Positions 18,142 to 34,308 are shown, numbered from the stretch's first letter. The stretch: DNA of 64,000 nucleotides from PSRJ01 sp963825305 (GCA_963825305.1 CAWGTA010000015.1:34148-98147); one strand, 5' to 3'. The notes: a model not told the origin generated them from the sequence alone. Made by a program: numbers and translations.

Positions 18142-21100
18142 ATGACCACCCCTCAAGAGCGTGTACGCGCGCTCGCAGAGATCCTGGAGCAACGTGTCCT
18201 TGTGTTGGACGGCGCTATGGGGACCATGCTCCAGCAGCAGTATCTTTCGGCCAAAGACTTCGGGGGAGCCGCCCTGGAGGGCTGCAACGAGAACCTGGTC
18301 CGCACGCGGCCGGATATTGTGCTGGCAGTGCATCGCGCATATCTGGCGGCGGGGTCGGACATGATCGAAACGAATTCCTTCGGCGGAACCAGTCTGGTGC
18401 TGGCGGAATACGGGCTCGAAGCGGACACCCGCGAATTGAACCGGGAGGCGGCACGGTTGGCGCGCCAGGCTGCCGAGGAATTCTCCACCACCGGGAAACC
18501 GCGCTTCGTCGCAGGAGCCATTGGGCCCACTACCAAGGCCATCAGTGTTACGGGTGGCGTTACTTTCCAGCAATTGATCGACAACTTCCACGAGCAGGCG
18601 AAGGCGCTGCTGGAGGGCGGCGCGGATCTACTGCTGGTGGAGACCTGCCAGGATACGCGCAATGTGAAAGCGGCGCTGCTCGCCATTGAGCGCCTGCGCC
18701 GAGAACTCGGATGGCATATCCCGGTGATGGTTTCAGGGACAATTGAACCGACGGGGACCATGCTGGCCGGGCAGACCGCGGAAGCATTTTGCGCGTCGAT
18801 TGCCGATGCCGATTTGCTGTCCATTGGTTTGAACTGCGCCACCGGTCCGGAACTGATGACCGACCATCTGCGCACCATCAGCGAGATGTCGCCGGTTCGC
18901 GTTTCGTGCCATCCCAACGCGGGGTTGCCGAACGAGGAAGGGAAATATCTGGAGACTCCCGATTCCCTGGCCTCGCAACTGGAGCGCTTTGTGGATAACG
19001 GCTGGCTGAACATCGTGGGCGGATGTTGCGGCACTACGGATGCGCATCTGAAAGTGATCGTCCAGATGGCCGAGGGCAAGCGTCCGCGGCGGGTGCCGGG
19101 ACGCACGCATCGCGCGTACTTCGCCGGCTTGGAATTGGTGGAGGCCGATGAGGCGACCCGCCCGCTGATCGTTGGCGAGCGCACCAACGTGATCGGCTCG
19201 CAACTGTTCAAGAAAATGGTGGCGGAGGAAAAGTGGGAAGAGGCGTCGGAGATCGCCCGCTGGCAGGTGAAGAACGGCGCGCACATCATCGACGTCTGCC
19301 TGCAAAGCACCGACCGCGACGAGCTGAGCGACATCCCGCCGTTTTACGACAAGCTGATCCGCAAGACCAAAGCGCCGCTCATGATCGACACTACCGATCC
19401 TAATGCGGTGGAATTGGCGCTCACGTACTGTCAAGGCAAGAGCATCATCAACTCCATCAACCTGGAGGATGGCGAAGAGAAGTTCGAGCGCTTGTGCCCC
19501 ATAGCGAAAAGGAATGGCGCCGCTGTGGTGGTGGGCTGCATCGACGAAGACAAAGAGCAGGCCCAGGCTTTTACGCGCGAACGCAAGCTGGCCGTCGCCC
19601 GGCGTTCCTATGAGCTTCTGACTGAAAAGTATGGGATCGCTCCCGAGAACATCATCATCGATCCTTTGGTATTTCCCTGCGCCACGGGTGACGTGAACTA
19701 TGTGGGCGGGGCGGTGGAGACCATCGAAGCCATCCGGATGATCAAACAGGATCTGCCGTACGTTAAGACCGCGCTCGGCATTTCCAATATTTCGTTCGGC
19801 CTGCCCGCGGCTGCGCGCGAAGTAGTGAACTCCGTGTTCTTGTACCACGCGACGAAAGCGGGCCTGGACCTGGCGATCGTGAATGCGCAAAAGCTGGAGC
19901 GCTTCGCCTCCATCCCCGAACTGGAGCGCCGCCTGGCAGAGAGCCTCCTGTTCAATTCGCCCGCGGTGGAGGCGGAAGAGGAGTCGCTGCGCACGGCGCC
20001 GGACGACTGGCGGGAGCAAACGCTGCGGCAGAAAACGGTGCTGAACCAATTCCACATCGGGGCGATTGCCGAGCATTTTCGCAAGGCGGGAAAACGCGAG
20101 AAGAAGCCCGCCGAGGATTTGCCGCTGGACCAGAGGCTGGCCAACTACATCCTGGAAGGCACGAAGGACGGCCTGGTGGCGGACCTCGACCGCAAGCTGG
20201 CGGAAGGCGCCGCGCCGCTGGAGATCATCAACGGACCATTGATGAGCGGCATGGCGGAAGTGGGCCGGCTCTTCAACAACAACGAACTCATCGTTGCTGA
20301 GGTGCTGCAGTCGGCCGAAGCCATGAAGGCCGCGGTGAGCCACCTGGAACAATTCATGAACAAGGCCGAAACGGCTACCAGGGGAACGGTGCTGCTGGCT
20401 ACGGTGAAGGGCGACGTCCACGATATCGGCAAGAACTTAGTGGAAATCATCCTGGCCAACAACGGCTACAAGGTGATCAATCTGGGCATACGCGTGCCGC
20501 CGGAGGCGCTGATCGGAGCCTACTTCGAGCACAAGCCAGACGCCATCGGGCTCTCCGGACTGCTGGTGAAGAGCACGCAGCAAATGGTGATCACGGCGGG
20601 CGATTTCAAGACAGCCGGCATACGGGTTCCGCTTCTGGTTGGCGGGGCGGCGCTTTCGGAGAAGTTCACCCGCACGAAGATCGCCGCCGCTTACGGTGAA
20701 GCCGCCTGCTATGCAAAAGACGCCATGTCCGGGCTCAGTCTGATGGACCGGATCATGGACCCGGCGGTGCGTGACGCCGTGTTGGCAGCCAACCGGACGG
20801 ACGGCACTGCCACGGAAGCTGTCCGCGAAGACGAAACGATTGTGCCGGCAACCACCAGGCGCAGTTCCCGAGTGCGCACGGATATTCCGCTTCCGCCGGC
20901 GCCCTACCTGGAACGCAAGGTGCGCGCTGTGCCGCAGTTAGCCGAGGTGTGGAGTTACATTAATCCGTATATGCTTTACGGCCGCCACCTTGGTTATAAA
21001 GGTAACTTCGAAAAGCACCTGGCGGAGCACGAGCCCAAGACGCTGCAGTTGTTTCATAAGGTGGAAGAAGTGAAACATGAAGCCGCACGGTTTATGAAGG

Positions 21101-21699
21101 TGAAGGCAGTCTGGCAATATTTCGAGGTGACGCGCGAGGGCAATGCGATCCAGTTGTATAGTCCGGGGAGTCCAGCGCCGATCCATACGTTTCAATTTGG
21201 ACGGCAACAGCGGGAAGATGGGCTTTGTCTCAGCGACTATATCCTGGACGCCGACGACGGCCGGCGAGATCACCTGGCAATGTTTGTGGTCACCGCGGGG
21301 GCTGGAATCCGCGATAAGTCGGAAGAATGGAAGCGGGCAGGCGAGTTCTTCAACGCCCACGCCGTCCAGGCCCTGGCACTGGAAACCGCGGAAGCATGCG
21401 CCGAGTGGCTGCATCGCCGCATACGCGAGGATTGGGGCTTCCCGGACCCGCCATCTTTGACGATGCACGACCGGTTTACTTCCAAGTACCGAGGCAAGCG
21501 GTATAGCTTCGGTTATCCGGCGTGCCCCAGGCTGGAAGATCAGGAAGGACTGTGGAAGCTGCTACGGCCGGAAGATATCGGGGTCGAGCTTACTGAAGGT
21601 ATGATGATGGACCCCGAAGCTAGTGTAAGTGCTCTGGTATTTCATCATCCCGACTGCGGATACTTTTCGGTAAGACAAGACGAGAGTAATCCAAGTTAG
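18142..21699 (+). CDS. metH: Cobalamin-dependent methionine synthase
   Basis: Transfers a methyl group from 5-methyl-tetrahydrofolate via cobalamin to homocysteine in the cytoplasm. All four modules are present in 1185 residues. The homocysteine/zinc barrel runs about 15-325 (LVLDGAMGTMLQ, ETNSFGGTS, GGCCGTTDAHL). The pterin domain runs about 345-620 (VGERTNVIGSQLFKK, IDPLVFPCATGD, ALGISNISFGLP). The cobalamin region runs about 655-900 with DVHDIGKNLV, whose His760 is the lower axial cobalt ligand (His759 in E. coli). The activation domain runs about 915-1175 (RYSFGYPACPRLEDQ) and binds S-adenosylmethionine. Length matches the family. It is a single gene with divergent upstream neighbour; no B12 or SAM riboswitch is seen before it. 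It would use the methyl-folate made by the metF at 37042-38544. Confidence 0.97.
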   Translation: MTTPQERVRALAEILEQRVLVLDGAMGTMLQQQYLSAKDFGGAALEGCNENLVRTRPDIVLAVHRAYLAAGSDMIETNSFGGTSLVLAEYGLEADTRELNREAARLARQAAEEFSTTGKPRFVAGAIGPTTKAISVTGGVTFQQLIDNFHEQAKALLEGGADLLLVETCQDTRNVKAALLAIERLRRELGWHIPVMVSGTIEPTGTMLAGQTAEAFCASIADADLLSIGLNCATGPELMTDHLRTISEMSPVRVSCHPNAGLPNEEGKYLETPDSLASQLERFVDNGWLNIVGGCCGTTDAHLKVIVQMAEGKRPRRVPGRTHRAYFAGLELVEADEATRPLIVGERTNVIGSQLFKKMVAEEKWEEASEIARWQVKNGAHIIDVCLQSTDRDELSDIPPFYDKLIRKTKAPLMIDTTDPNAVELALTYCQGKSIINSINLEDGEEKFERLCPIAKRNGAAVVVGCIDEDKEQAQAFTRERKLAVARRSYELLTEKYGIAPENIIIDPLVFPCATGDVNYVGGAVETIEAIRMIKQDLPYVKTALGISNISFGLPAAAREVVNSVFLYHATKAGLDLAIVNAQKLERFASIPELERRLAESLLFNSPAVEAEEESLRTAPDDWREQTLRQKTVLNQFHIGAIAEHFRKAGKREKKPAEDLPLDQRLANYILEGTKDGLVADLDRKLAEGAAPLEIINGPLMSGMAEVGRLFNNNELIVAEVLQSAEAMKAAVSHLEQFMNKAETATRGTVLLATVKGDVHDIGKNLVEIILANNGYKVINLGIRVPPEALIGAYFEHKPDAIGLSGLLVKSTQQMVITAGDFKTAGIRVPLLVGGAALSEKFTRTKIAAAYGEAACYAKDAMSGLSLMDRIMDPAVRDAVLAANRTDGTATEAVREDETIVPATTRRSSRVRTDIPLPPAPYLERKVRAVPQLAEVWSYINPYMLYGRHLGYKGNFEKHLAEHEPKTLQLFHKVEEVKHEAARFMKVKAVWQYFEVTREGNAIQLYSPGSPAPIHTFQFGRQQREDGLCLSDYILDADDGRRDHLAMFVVTAGAGIRDKSEEWKRAGEFFNAHAVQALALETAEACAEWLHRRIREDWGFPDPPSLTMHDRFTSKYRGKRYSFGYPACPRLEDQEGLWKLLRPEDIGVELTEGMMMDPEASVSALVFHHPDCGYFSVRQDESNPS

Positions 21700-21792
21700 G
21701 TCGGATAACTGGCGATAACATCACTTTGAAACCTCCAGCTACTTTCCACTTAAGTACTTGACAACTCTTGTGTTGGGATCTGAATCTGTAAC

Positions 21793-25352
<3,560 letters not shown>

Positions 25353-25374
<22 letters not shown>

Positions 25375-26642
25375 AAGGGCTGCGTAATGTACCGCAGGGG
25401 ATTGGCGTCGCCAAACAGCCGGTCGCCGAGATACGCGAACCGGGGATCGCGACGAAGGGAATCCATCCTAGGGTCGATGTTCAGAATCGGCAGGGCGGCG
25501 GAGTTCTCTTCGAAGGCCCGTTCCAGCTCCCGAAACGCGCCGTCGCGGTCCTCCAGGGCGTCTCGCAGCAGAGCCATATAGTAGGCATCCACATACTCAG
25601 TCACACGGCTATTGTGGAGTTGCTTGCACAATACAGCCGCGTCACTCTGGCGGCCATGCCGGGCGAGGCAGGTGGCCTCAAGGGCGCGCAGCCAGGGAAG
25701 GTCGGGGGAAAGGGCCGAGGCCAGCCGATACTGAGTGAGCGCTTCGTCCACGCTTCCGGAGAACTCCAGCGCCTGGGCATAAAACAAGCGGGCGAACGCC
25801 AGATAGGGGTGCAGTTCGAGGGCTTGCTGGCCGCAGGCCACAGCTCGATCAAATTCCCGGCGGCAAATGTAGAGGTTGATCTCGGTAGGCATTACCATGG
25901 GCCACAGGGCATCGGCGCCCTTCGCCTCGGCCACCGCATCGAGGGCTTCATCCAGCCGCCCAAGCGACGCATAGAGCATGGTCAGACAGATGTCGGCGGC
26001 AGCTCGCCGCGCGCCGGTCAGGCGAGCCCGCAACATATCCGACTCGGCTTCCACCGTGCGTCGCTCGAAGATATGCAGCCCGTGGCCGCGATCGAGGCGC
26101 AGCTCCGGCGTCAGCCCGGAGAGAGCCACAGCCTGGCGGTGGACCGCAAGGAACGCCCGGTACATCTCCCGCGGAGGGCGCATCCCGCACGTTCCCAGAG
26201 CCAGATAGGTACGGCACATTGCTTCCAACGGCCGCGAATCGGTGTTGTCCCGCAACGCTGCGCGTTGGAAGCAATCGATGGCTTTTTCAAAACCTTCCCG
26301 GGTGCAGCGGTTATGAAAGTGCCACCCCTTCCGCATCAAGTCTTCAGACTGAGGCGTCTCCAGGCAATAGCCTAGCTTCGGGCGGTAAGTGATCCACGAT
26401 CCGTACTCATCGAGGGCCTTCCTTACTTCTCCCACCGTCACGGCTACGGTATGCCGCGAAACCAGCGTCCCCTCCCAAGCTTCGCGGATCATCTGCTCGT
26501 AACAAACGTTGCGCCCGATGTTATGGAGTAACACCCGTAAAGCCTGAAAAGCCTGGCGGCGCAGTTCGATCTCTATGCCATCACGAAGCAGCCGGCCGGC
26601 CCCGATTACCAGCCGAAAAGGCCCAAAGGTAAGCTGTTCCAC
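25353..26642 (-). CDS. Winged-helix transcriptional regulator with TPR-like C-terminus
   Basis: 429 residues. The first ~95 form an OmpR/CadC-type winged helix: FGPFRLVIGAGRLLRDGIEI, LRRQAFQALRVLLHN, YEQMIREAWEGTLVSRHTV, VAVTVGEVRKALDE, ITYRPKLGYCL. There is no receiver domain and no transmembrane segment. The rest (about 100-410) is helical repeats of the TPR type (FEKAIDCFQRAALRDN, EALTQYRLASALSPDLPWLRALEATCLARHG, LERAFEENSAALPILNIDPRMD). The final phrase (RFAYLGDRLFGDANPLRYI) is common in these regulators. They often control neighbouring transport or secretion genes; the divergent neighbour is the TonB-receptor pair with a promoter at 26682-26709, so regulation of those is a reasonable guess. 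Convergent with the histidine kinase. Confidence 0.85.
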
Positions 26643-26681
26643 AACACCCCCCAGCGAGTTACGCCAAGATTTGACGCTGTT

Positions 26682-26709
26682 TTGACTCCCGGTAGGCGGA
26701 GTCTATCAT
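26682..26709 (+). promoter_or_regulatory. Candidate sigma-70 promoter of the first TonB-receptor gene
   Basis: TTGACT (26682-26687) and TATCAT (26704-26709) are separated by 16 bases, in the gap between the divergent regulator and receptor genes. Transcription would start near 26716, giving a leader of about 145 bases before the ATG at 26862. Confidence 0.5.
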
Positions 26710-26861
26710 ACAATCTCTGTGATTGGGCTTCGGGATGCGCGGGGAGTTTTTCGATTCTGGAAGTGTGTCTACGCTCGCCGCTTGGGAACCAATCTTAAAA
26801 CGAGACGTCCAAAGGGAATCGTAAAATGGGAACCCTGCCTTGTAAGCAGGGAGGAGAACCT

Positions 26862-29800
26862 ATGAGTTTCGAGAGACTGCCTTCTTTCCGCGCAAGCGTC
26901 GCCCTGGGGATTGTATTTTTGGTCGCGCTGGCACCATGCATTCTTGCACAATCGGCCGGGACGGCCGGCCTGAGTGGGACCATTACGGACGCCAGCGGCG
27001 CCGCGGTGCCGAACGTAGCGGTAACTGCTTACTAACAGCGACACCAATCAGGCACGAACGGCGACTACCGGTTCGGACGGAGTCTACAAGTTCTCGCTGG
27101 TCCCGCCGGGTAGCTACAAGATCCGCTTCACGGCTGCGGGCTTCAAGGCGGCCGAAGTTTCGGGCATCAACCTGAACGTGACCGAATCCCCGGTTCTGGA
27201 TCGCAGTCTCGAAATCGGCCAGCAGACCGAGCAGGTGACGGTGGAAGCCACTGCCGGGCTCCTTCAACGGCATCCTCCACTCTCGGAACAACCGTGGGCA
27301 CGAAGACCGTCACGGAGTTTGCCCCTGGCCAACCGCAACTACACGCAGATCATCGGACTATCCGCGGGTACCAGCGTCGGCGTCAATAATGCCACTTCCT
27401 TCGGCAAAGGCACTCTGGATATCAGCATCAATGGAAGCACTCCCGGGCAGAACAACTTTCAGATGGATGGCGTGGCCATTCAAAGTATGGCCGGCAGCGG
27501 AAGCGCAAACGACAACGGTATTTATGTCGGTATCGCAGTACCCAGCCCCGACGCCATCCAGGAATTCAAGATTCAGACTTCTACCTACGACGCTACGTAT
27601 GGCCGCAATCCCGGCGCGAACGTGAACGTGGTGACCAAGTCCGGCACCAATAGCTGGCACGGCACTGCTTTTGAGTTTTTCCGCAACGCGAAACTGAATG
27701 CCAATGACTTCTTTTACAATCGCGACACTTGCCGGACGCAGTTTGCCGGGCAAACCTGCCCGAAGCAAGTGCTGAACCAGAACCAGTTTGGCGGCGTCAT
27801 CGGCGGCCCCATCAAGAAGGACAAGCTGTTCATTTTCGGCAGCTACCAGGGCACACGGCAGCGCAACGGTGTGAATTCGGCCGGCAATTCGGCCATAAAC
27901 TTGCTACCCGATTATTCCCGCTGGTGATCGCACTTCTCCGGCGTTCGTGCAGCAGTTGATCGCGGCAAACTGTGAACTGCCCTCATTCGGACCTCCCGGA
28001 CCCAACGGCGTCCTGCCCTGCTCGTCCACCTCGGTCAGCCCTGTGGCGCTCAAGATGTTGCAAGTGAAAAACGCCAACGGAAGCTACTACTTCCCCACGC
28101 ACACTTCATTTGGCGATCCGCTAAGCTTCAACTCGCCGGCGCCTTTTTCGGAAAATCAAGAGATAGTGAATGGCGACTACTTGCCGAATGCGAAAAACTC
28201 GCTGGCGATGCGCTTTTTCTACGGCTCGGATCCGCGCACGATTAATTTCAATACTCCCATCGGCGGCGCTCTTCCGGGAGCTCCGGATCCGGTCTACGTA
28301 CTCCAATGCCAACGCCGTGCTAAAGCTGACTACCCTCGTAACCAATTCGCTGGTGAACGAGGCCCGCGGATCCTTTCAACGTCTGTTCGCCCAAGCCACC
28401 GATAATCTCCCGGCCGGGTTGGACGCCGCAGAACCTCGGCATCACGCCGATTGTGCCCAGCCAGACGCAGGGGCCGGCTCTCTCTTTCCTGATCAATGGC
28501 TTCGGCGCAGGCGGGTTTCTGGAGCCCCAGTTCAGCCCGACCAATCAGTTCCAGGTGGCGGACCAGGTCTCATGGTCGCACGGAAGGCACACTGTTCGCG
28601 CCGGGTGTCGAGGTGGAAAAGACTCAATGGAACCTCGATTTCGGCGGCTTGGAGCGCGGGTGGCTGTTTATTGGAAGCTTCACCAACCTGCTGGCCGCAA
28701 ATAACCCCGGCAATATCTTCCAGTGCCTCTTCTGCGTATCCAGCGGCCCTCCTGCAGCTGGAGGCATCATCCACGCATATCGCGAGACGAATATGAATTC
28801 CTTTGTGCAGGACGACTGGAAGGTCAGCCAGAAACTGACTCTGAACCTGGGCGTCCGCTGGGAATACGACGGAACCTTCTCGGAGAAGTATGGCAACCTG
28901 ACCAACACCTGGCTCAGCAAGTTGGCGCCTAATTCGCAAGTGCCCACTGCCCCCTTGGCCTACCGGCCAACTACGCAGGCTGGGTTACCGCCGGCAATTA
29001 CTTGCAGCACTATCCGCAGCCGCCCGCCGGCGTGTCTGTGAACACCAGCGGTACCGGCGCCCTACAAAAGCACCCGCCCCTGGGTGATTTCGCGTCCGCG
29101 CTTCGGATTCGCGTATCAGGCCGCAAGCAAACTGGTGATCCGCGGCGGCGCGGGACTTTTCTATGACCGTATCGGAGCGGACCGTTTCGTTCATGCCGTA
29201 GAGCAGGGCAACCCCTACTCCACAACACTAGATTACAGCGGCTCGGCAGCAGCGCCATTCACCATCCAGAATCCTTTCCCCGATCTGCCTCTGGGCCAGT
29301 TTGTGCAGCGTTGGGCGAACCCCGCGACGCTTACGAGTTCCAACCTGAGCGTCCCGTTCATCGCCCAGGTATCTCACATTCCACTGGTGAGACAGTACAA
29401 CCTGAACTTTCAGTATGAGTTTGCTCCGAACTGGGTATTGGAAGCCGGTTATGTGGGCTCCAGCGGTATCAACCTGCTGGACTACAACCACAACGTCAAC
29501 ACCGCGGGTCTCGCGTCTGCCAGCAATCCGATCAACGGTTTCACGACCACCACCACCGCCAACGTGCCTTCCGGGTACCTTACGTGGGCTATGCGCCGGC
29601 TGGTCTGCAGGCCACGGCTTCGACGGTATTTCCAACTACAACAGCCTGCAGATTACAGTTCGCAAACAACTCTCCCACGGTTTGACTTTGCAAGGATCCT
29701 ACACGTATAGCAAGTCCTTGACGCGATGTTCTGGTCGACTCCGCCAACAGCAACAACGCCAGCAATCTGGCGCAGCAGTATGGCCCGTCGTACTTCAACC

Positions 29801-30469
29801 GGCCGCAGCGATTCATCATCAACTACAGCTGGCTGATTCCCACCGGCCAACTCAAGGGCGTTGCGCATGCCGTGCTGGGTGGCTGGACATTTCGGGCGTG
29901 ACCACGATTCAGGACGGTGTTCCGCTATACCTTCGTGGATGGCACCGCCGGTACAGCATACGGCACTAACGGCACCGGGACCACTTCTGGATTTGGACGC
30001 GCCCAAATATGTGCCGGTTCGACTTATGCCAACATCGCTACACACGGCGGCATCGAATCCCGTCTGGGCGGTTACAGCGGCGGACCCGGATATTTCAATG
30101 CCAGCGCCTTCTGTCCCGCTCCGGCGATCATGCCAGACGGTGTGACCGTAACCACGCAGGCCGCATGCCCCACCTGCGCGACCCTGTTCGGCAACTCCGG
30201 CATCGGCATACTGCTGGGACCCGGCCAGTTCAACTTCGATAACACATTGTCGAAGACAGTTCAGAATTACGGAACGCTCCAATCTCCAGTTCCGCGCGGA
30301 GTTCTTCAACTTACTGAACCACCCGCAGTTCAACGGCAACACGCCGGGTTCGGGGACAGGCGGGACGCTGTCCTACCTTCCCCAGCCTTTGGTTGCCGGC
30401 CAGAGCACGATTCAAAGCACCAGCGTGAACCCTCGCGTCATTCAGTTGGGTTTGAAGTTCCAGTTTTAA
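26862..30469 (+). CDS. Oar-like TonB-dependent receptor 1, many frameshifts
   Basis: Outer-membrane receptor of about 1190 residues, reconstructed across roughly ten single-base lesions (e.g. near 27028, 27252, 27317, 27925, 28305, 28430, 28608, 29050, 29600, 29730, 29920, 30280). It starts at ATG 26862, five bases after GGAGGAG, with a signal peptide (SVALGIVFLVALAPCILAQS), then a carboxypeptidase-regulatory/Ig-like domain (GLSGTITDASGAAVPNVAV, SLVPPGSYKIRFTAAGFK) and a plug (PLANRNYTQIIGLSAGTSV, QMDGVAIQS, IQEFKIQTSTYDATYGRNPG). The barrel follows with FQVADQVSWSHGRHTVRAG, VQDDWKVSQKLTLNLGVRWE and the end SVNPRVIQLGLKFQF. Acidobacteria use many such receptors for polymeric or organic substrates; this one's ligand is unknown. 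Confidence 0.85.
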
Positions 30470-30598
30470 GCCAATCCTCAGTTCTTGCATGCAGGGCCGC
30501 CGGGCAACGGACCGGCGGCCCGTTTTGCTTGCGAATTAGTTGTAGGTTCAATCGATTCAGGCCAGCCAATGACCTGCAGCGGCCCCCACAAAAGGCTA

Positions 30599-30625
30599 TT
30601 GACTTTTTTTCAACTGTGATATAAT
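30599..30625 (+). promoter_or_regulatory. Candidate promoter of the second TonB-receptor gene
   Basis: TTGACT (30599-30604) is followed, after 15 bases, by TGA TATAAT (TATAAT at 30620-30625), an extended -10. The leader would be about 94 bases to the ATG at 30726. It lies between the receptor genes, so the second gene probably has its own promoter. Confidence 0.55.
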
Positions 30626-30725
30626 CCCCACCCAGATGCCTCAGGGTGATGTCTTGCATGCAACTCCGTTTAGCCGGACCTCGTTCCTCGAGCGATATTC
30701 CCAAAAAGTGAGGAAAGTCTAGACC

Positions 30726-33700
30726 ATGAAGTCCCAGAAAATATTGATCGCGCCGCTTGTTGCGGTGATGCTGCTGATGCTGGCACCGGGGCTTTTTGCC
30801 CAATCGGCCGGAACAGGCGCGCTGGCTGGAACCGTTACGGATCCTTCGTCGGCGGTGGTGCCCAACGTGACTGTCACCCTGACCAATAACGAGACGGGCC
30901 AAGTCCGCACCGCCACAACGGGCGCCGGATGGCGCCTACCGGTTCTCGCTGATCCAGCCAGGCACTTACAAAGTGCGGTTTAGCGCGACCGGTTTCAAAG
31001 TAGCGGAAGTTCCGGCGGTAACAGTGAACGTGGCCGAGACACCTGTGTTGAATGAGGCGCTGACGGTCGGTCAACAGTCGGAGGCCATCGAGGTGCAAGC
31101 CGAGGCCGCGATCCTGCAAACCGCCGACTCCACTCTGGGACGAGTCGTGGATAGTGCCACCCTCACCAACCAGCCATTGGCAACCCGGAATTACACCGTC
31201 GATCATGGGTCTGGAAGCTGGTGCCATGGGTGGCGTTGGGCAACGCGACCGCGCTAGGAAAGGCCACCGCGGACGTCGCCGTAAACGGCGCTGGGTTGGA
31301 CCAGAACAACATCCAGATGGACGGGGCGACGGTCGTCAACGCCTTTGGAGCCGGAAATAATGGCGATTCCGGCATCTATGTGGGTGTGCCGATTCCCAAT
31401 CCGGATACCATTCAGGAATTCAAGATTCAAACATCGACCTACGACGCCAGTTACGGGCGCAATCCTGGCGCCAACGTGAACATCGTTACCAAGTCCGGAA
31501 CCAATCAATTGCATGGCTCGCTCTTCGAGTTCTTCCGTAACCCTCATTTGGACGCTAACGACTTCTTCTATAACCGCGACAACGCCGCCAGCAGGACTAC
31601 GAAGCAGGTCTTGAAACAGAACCAATTTGGCGGAACCGCCGGCGGTCCGATTAAGAAGGACAAACTGTTCTTCTTCGGCAGCTACCAGGGAACCCGTCAG
31701 CGAAACGGAATTGCGGGCGGCGGAAGCACCAACCCAGTTCTGGCGCCCATTCCGGCGGGGGACCGGTCGGCGCCGGGTTTCCAAGCCGCCCTGGGCGCGG
31801 CGATGTGCCCGGCCAATCATCCGGGCAATGCGGCCTATATGACCGGCTTCGGAATTATTCCAACGGCAACGCAAGTGGCTTGCGATGGATCGAACATCAA
31901 TCCCGTGGCACTCAAGATCCTTCAGGTGAAGCTGCCAAGTGGCGGCTATTACGTTCCCGGTTCGACCAACGGGGGCTTCCAGCAGGTAAATTACAGCATC
32001 CCCTCGATCTACACCGGCGATCAGTACCTGGGTAACGCGGACTGGCTGATCAACAGCAAGAACACGCTGGCGATGCGGTATTTTTTCTCAGAAGATCCGC
32101 AGGTGACCCCCTTCAGTATCAGCACGATCCCGGGCACTCCGAGCTCCACGTACTACGCCAACACGATTTCCCGTGCCAAGCTCACGACCCTGATCGGAAC
32201 CAGTATGGTGAATGAGGCCCACGCTGCCCTGGAGCGCAATATCGCCAACGGACACGACACCACGCCTTACACCAATCAGCAGGTTGGAATTACGGGAATC
32301 GTGCCGCAGGAGACCCAGCCGCCCGCGACGATTATCGTCGGCGCGTTCAATCTGGGAGGGACTCTGTCGCCCTTTCTACGGTCCTGCCAACCAGGTACAA
32401 TTCGGTGATCAGATCTCCTGGTCCCACGGAAAGCACACGGTCCGCGCGGGCTACGAATTTGAATTCGCGCAATGGAATCTCTCCTTCGCTTCGCTGCTGC
32501 GCGGCTTCCTGATTTCTCCGGGTTTTAACGATTACCTGATCGGCCTTCCCGGTGGCTTCGGGCCGGGGACTATGAACGACCCGATTTTTGGCACCTTTTT
32601 GCAGTGTCTTTTCTGCGTCCGCAGCGGACCGAACGGCATTATCCACGGCTACCGCGAGCGCAACCAGAACTGGTTCGTCCAGGATGATTGGAAGGTGAGT
32701 TCGCGGCTGACGGTGAATCTGGGCTTGCGGTGGGAGTACGACGGAGTTTTCGGCGACCACTACGGCAACTTGACGAATGTCTGGCCCAGCTTGCTGTCAA
32801 CAACGACTCCCCCGACCTCGTCGCAGCCGACCGGCGCCGGCTTAGTCGGGTACGTGGTGCCCAGTAACTTCACCAACCACTATCCGCCGCCACCGGCGGG
32901 AGTCACGACGCTCACTACGCAATTCCCCAGCAAGAACGGCATTCCGAAAGATGCCTTCGGACCTCGGATCGGATTCGCCTGGCAGCCAACCACCGACGGA
33001 AAACTGGTGGTGCGCGGTGGTTTCGGTATCTTCTACGACCGCGTGGGGAGCAGCAAATTCGTGCACGCCGTGGAACAGGGGGTTCCCTATGCGCTCACGC
33101 TGGACTACAGCGGCGGCGCCGCGCTGCCTTATAGCCTGGCGAACCCCTTCCCATCCACTCCGCTAGGTTTTGTCCCCCGCTGGTTTGATCCAGCGACTGG
33201 CAAGAACTCGGCGCTCAATACACCGTTCTACGAAACCGTTCACACCCCGCTGGCCCGACAATTCAATCTGGGCGTTCAGTACCAGCTCGCACAGCGATGG
33301 GTGGTGGAAGTGGCCTACGTGGGATCGAGCGGCATCAATCAAGCCAACTACAACCACAACATCAACCTTGCGCAGTTGGCCAGCCCCAGCAATCCGATCA
33401 ACGGCCAGACCACCAATACGCGTGGCCAATGCCGTCTACCGCGTGCCTTACCTGGGCTATCAGGCAATCGGTTTGCAAGCCACCGCGTATGACGCCATTT
33501 ACAATTACAACAGCCTGCAATTGACCCTGCGCAAGCAGTTCTCACACGGATTCACGATGCAGGCGGCGTACACCTGGAGCAAAGACCTGACCAACATTAG
33601 CGGCGACGGGCAGACTAACATCAACGATGCCGACCGCACCGGCACCCAATACGCCCCCGCTTACTTTTCACACCCCCACCGCTTTGTCGTGAGCTATAGC

Positions 33701-34297
33701 TACGATCTCCCGTTGGGCAAGCCCCAGGGTGCCTTGGGCAAACTGGTGACCGGATGGAATGTTTCCGGAAATACGATCGCACAGTTGGGGTCGCCGCTCA
33801 CGGTTTTCGACACAGCGGGCGGTACGGCCTACTACGGCGCAGCCAACCCCGGCGGCGCGGAAGGCGGCAGTGTCACGGCGCAACTGTGCCCGGGAGTGAC
33901 GTACAGCCAGATCGCGACTTCCGGCAGCGTCGAATCGCGGCTGGGCGGCAACAGCGGCGGTCCCGGTTACGTCAACAAGAGTGCGTTTTGCGCTCCCCCG
34001 GTGATCGGCCCGGATGGTGCGACCGGCTTCGGCAATTCCGGGATTGGCATCTTTAATGCCCCGCATCAGATCAACTTTGATCTCTCTCTGATCAAGAATA
34101 CGAAGCTCACGGAGCGGCAAAACCTTCAATTCCGCGCCGAGTTCTTCAACATCGCCAATCATCCGAATTTTGGATTTGGCCCCGGTATCGGGAACGGAGG
34201 CAATATGGCCCGCAACAACGCGACCCTGTTTGGGACGATCAATTCGACAGTCTCGAATCCACGACTGGTTCAATTCGCCCTGAAGTGGAATTTCTAA
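30726..34297 (+). CDS. Oar-like TonB-dependent receptor 2, five frameshifts
   Basis: Tandem paralogue of the gene before it, about 1185 residues. Signal peptide APLVAVMLLMLAPGLFAQS; regulatory domain GALAGTVTDPSSAVVPNVTV and SLIQPGTYKVRFSATGFKV; plug QMDGATVVNAFGAG, IQEFKIQTSTYDASYGRNPG, SGTNQLHGSLFEFFRNPHL; barrel FGDQISWSHGKHTVRAGYE, VQDDWKVSSRLTVNLGLRWE, FVVSYSYDLPLGKP; final strand SNPRLVQFALKWNF, ending in the aromatic residue used for barrel assembly. Five single-base lesions need joining: near 30928, 31207, 31240, 32375 and 33425, several in runs of G or T. Otherwise it is complete, so the lesions look like sequence error. A hairpin terminator follows at 34309. Confidence 0.88.
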
Positions 34298-34308
34298 GAG
34301 AAGCTAGC

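Noticed and set aside
18733..20421. 562-residue open frame antisense to metH
   Set aside because: It mirrors the codon pattern of metH, has no domain pattern or ribosome site, and metH is full length and unambiguous.
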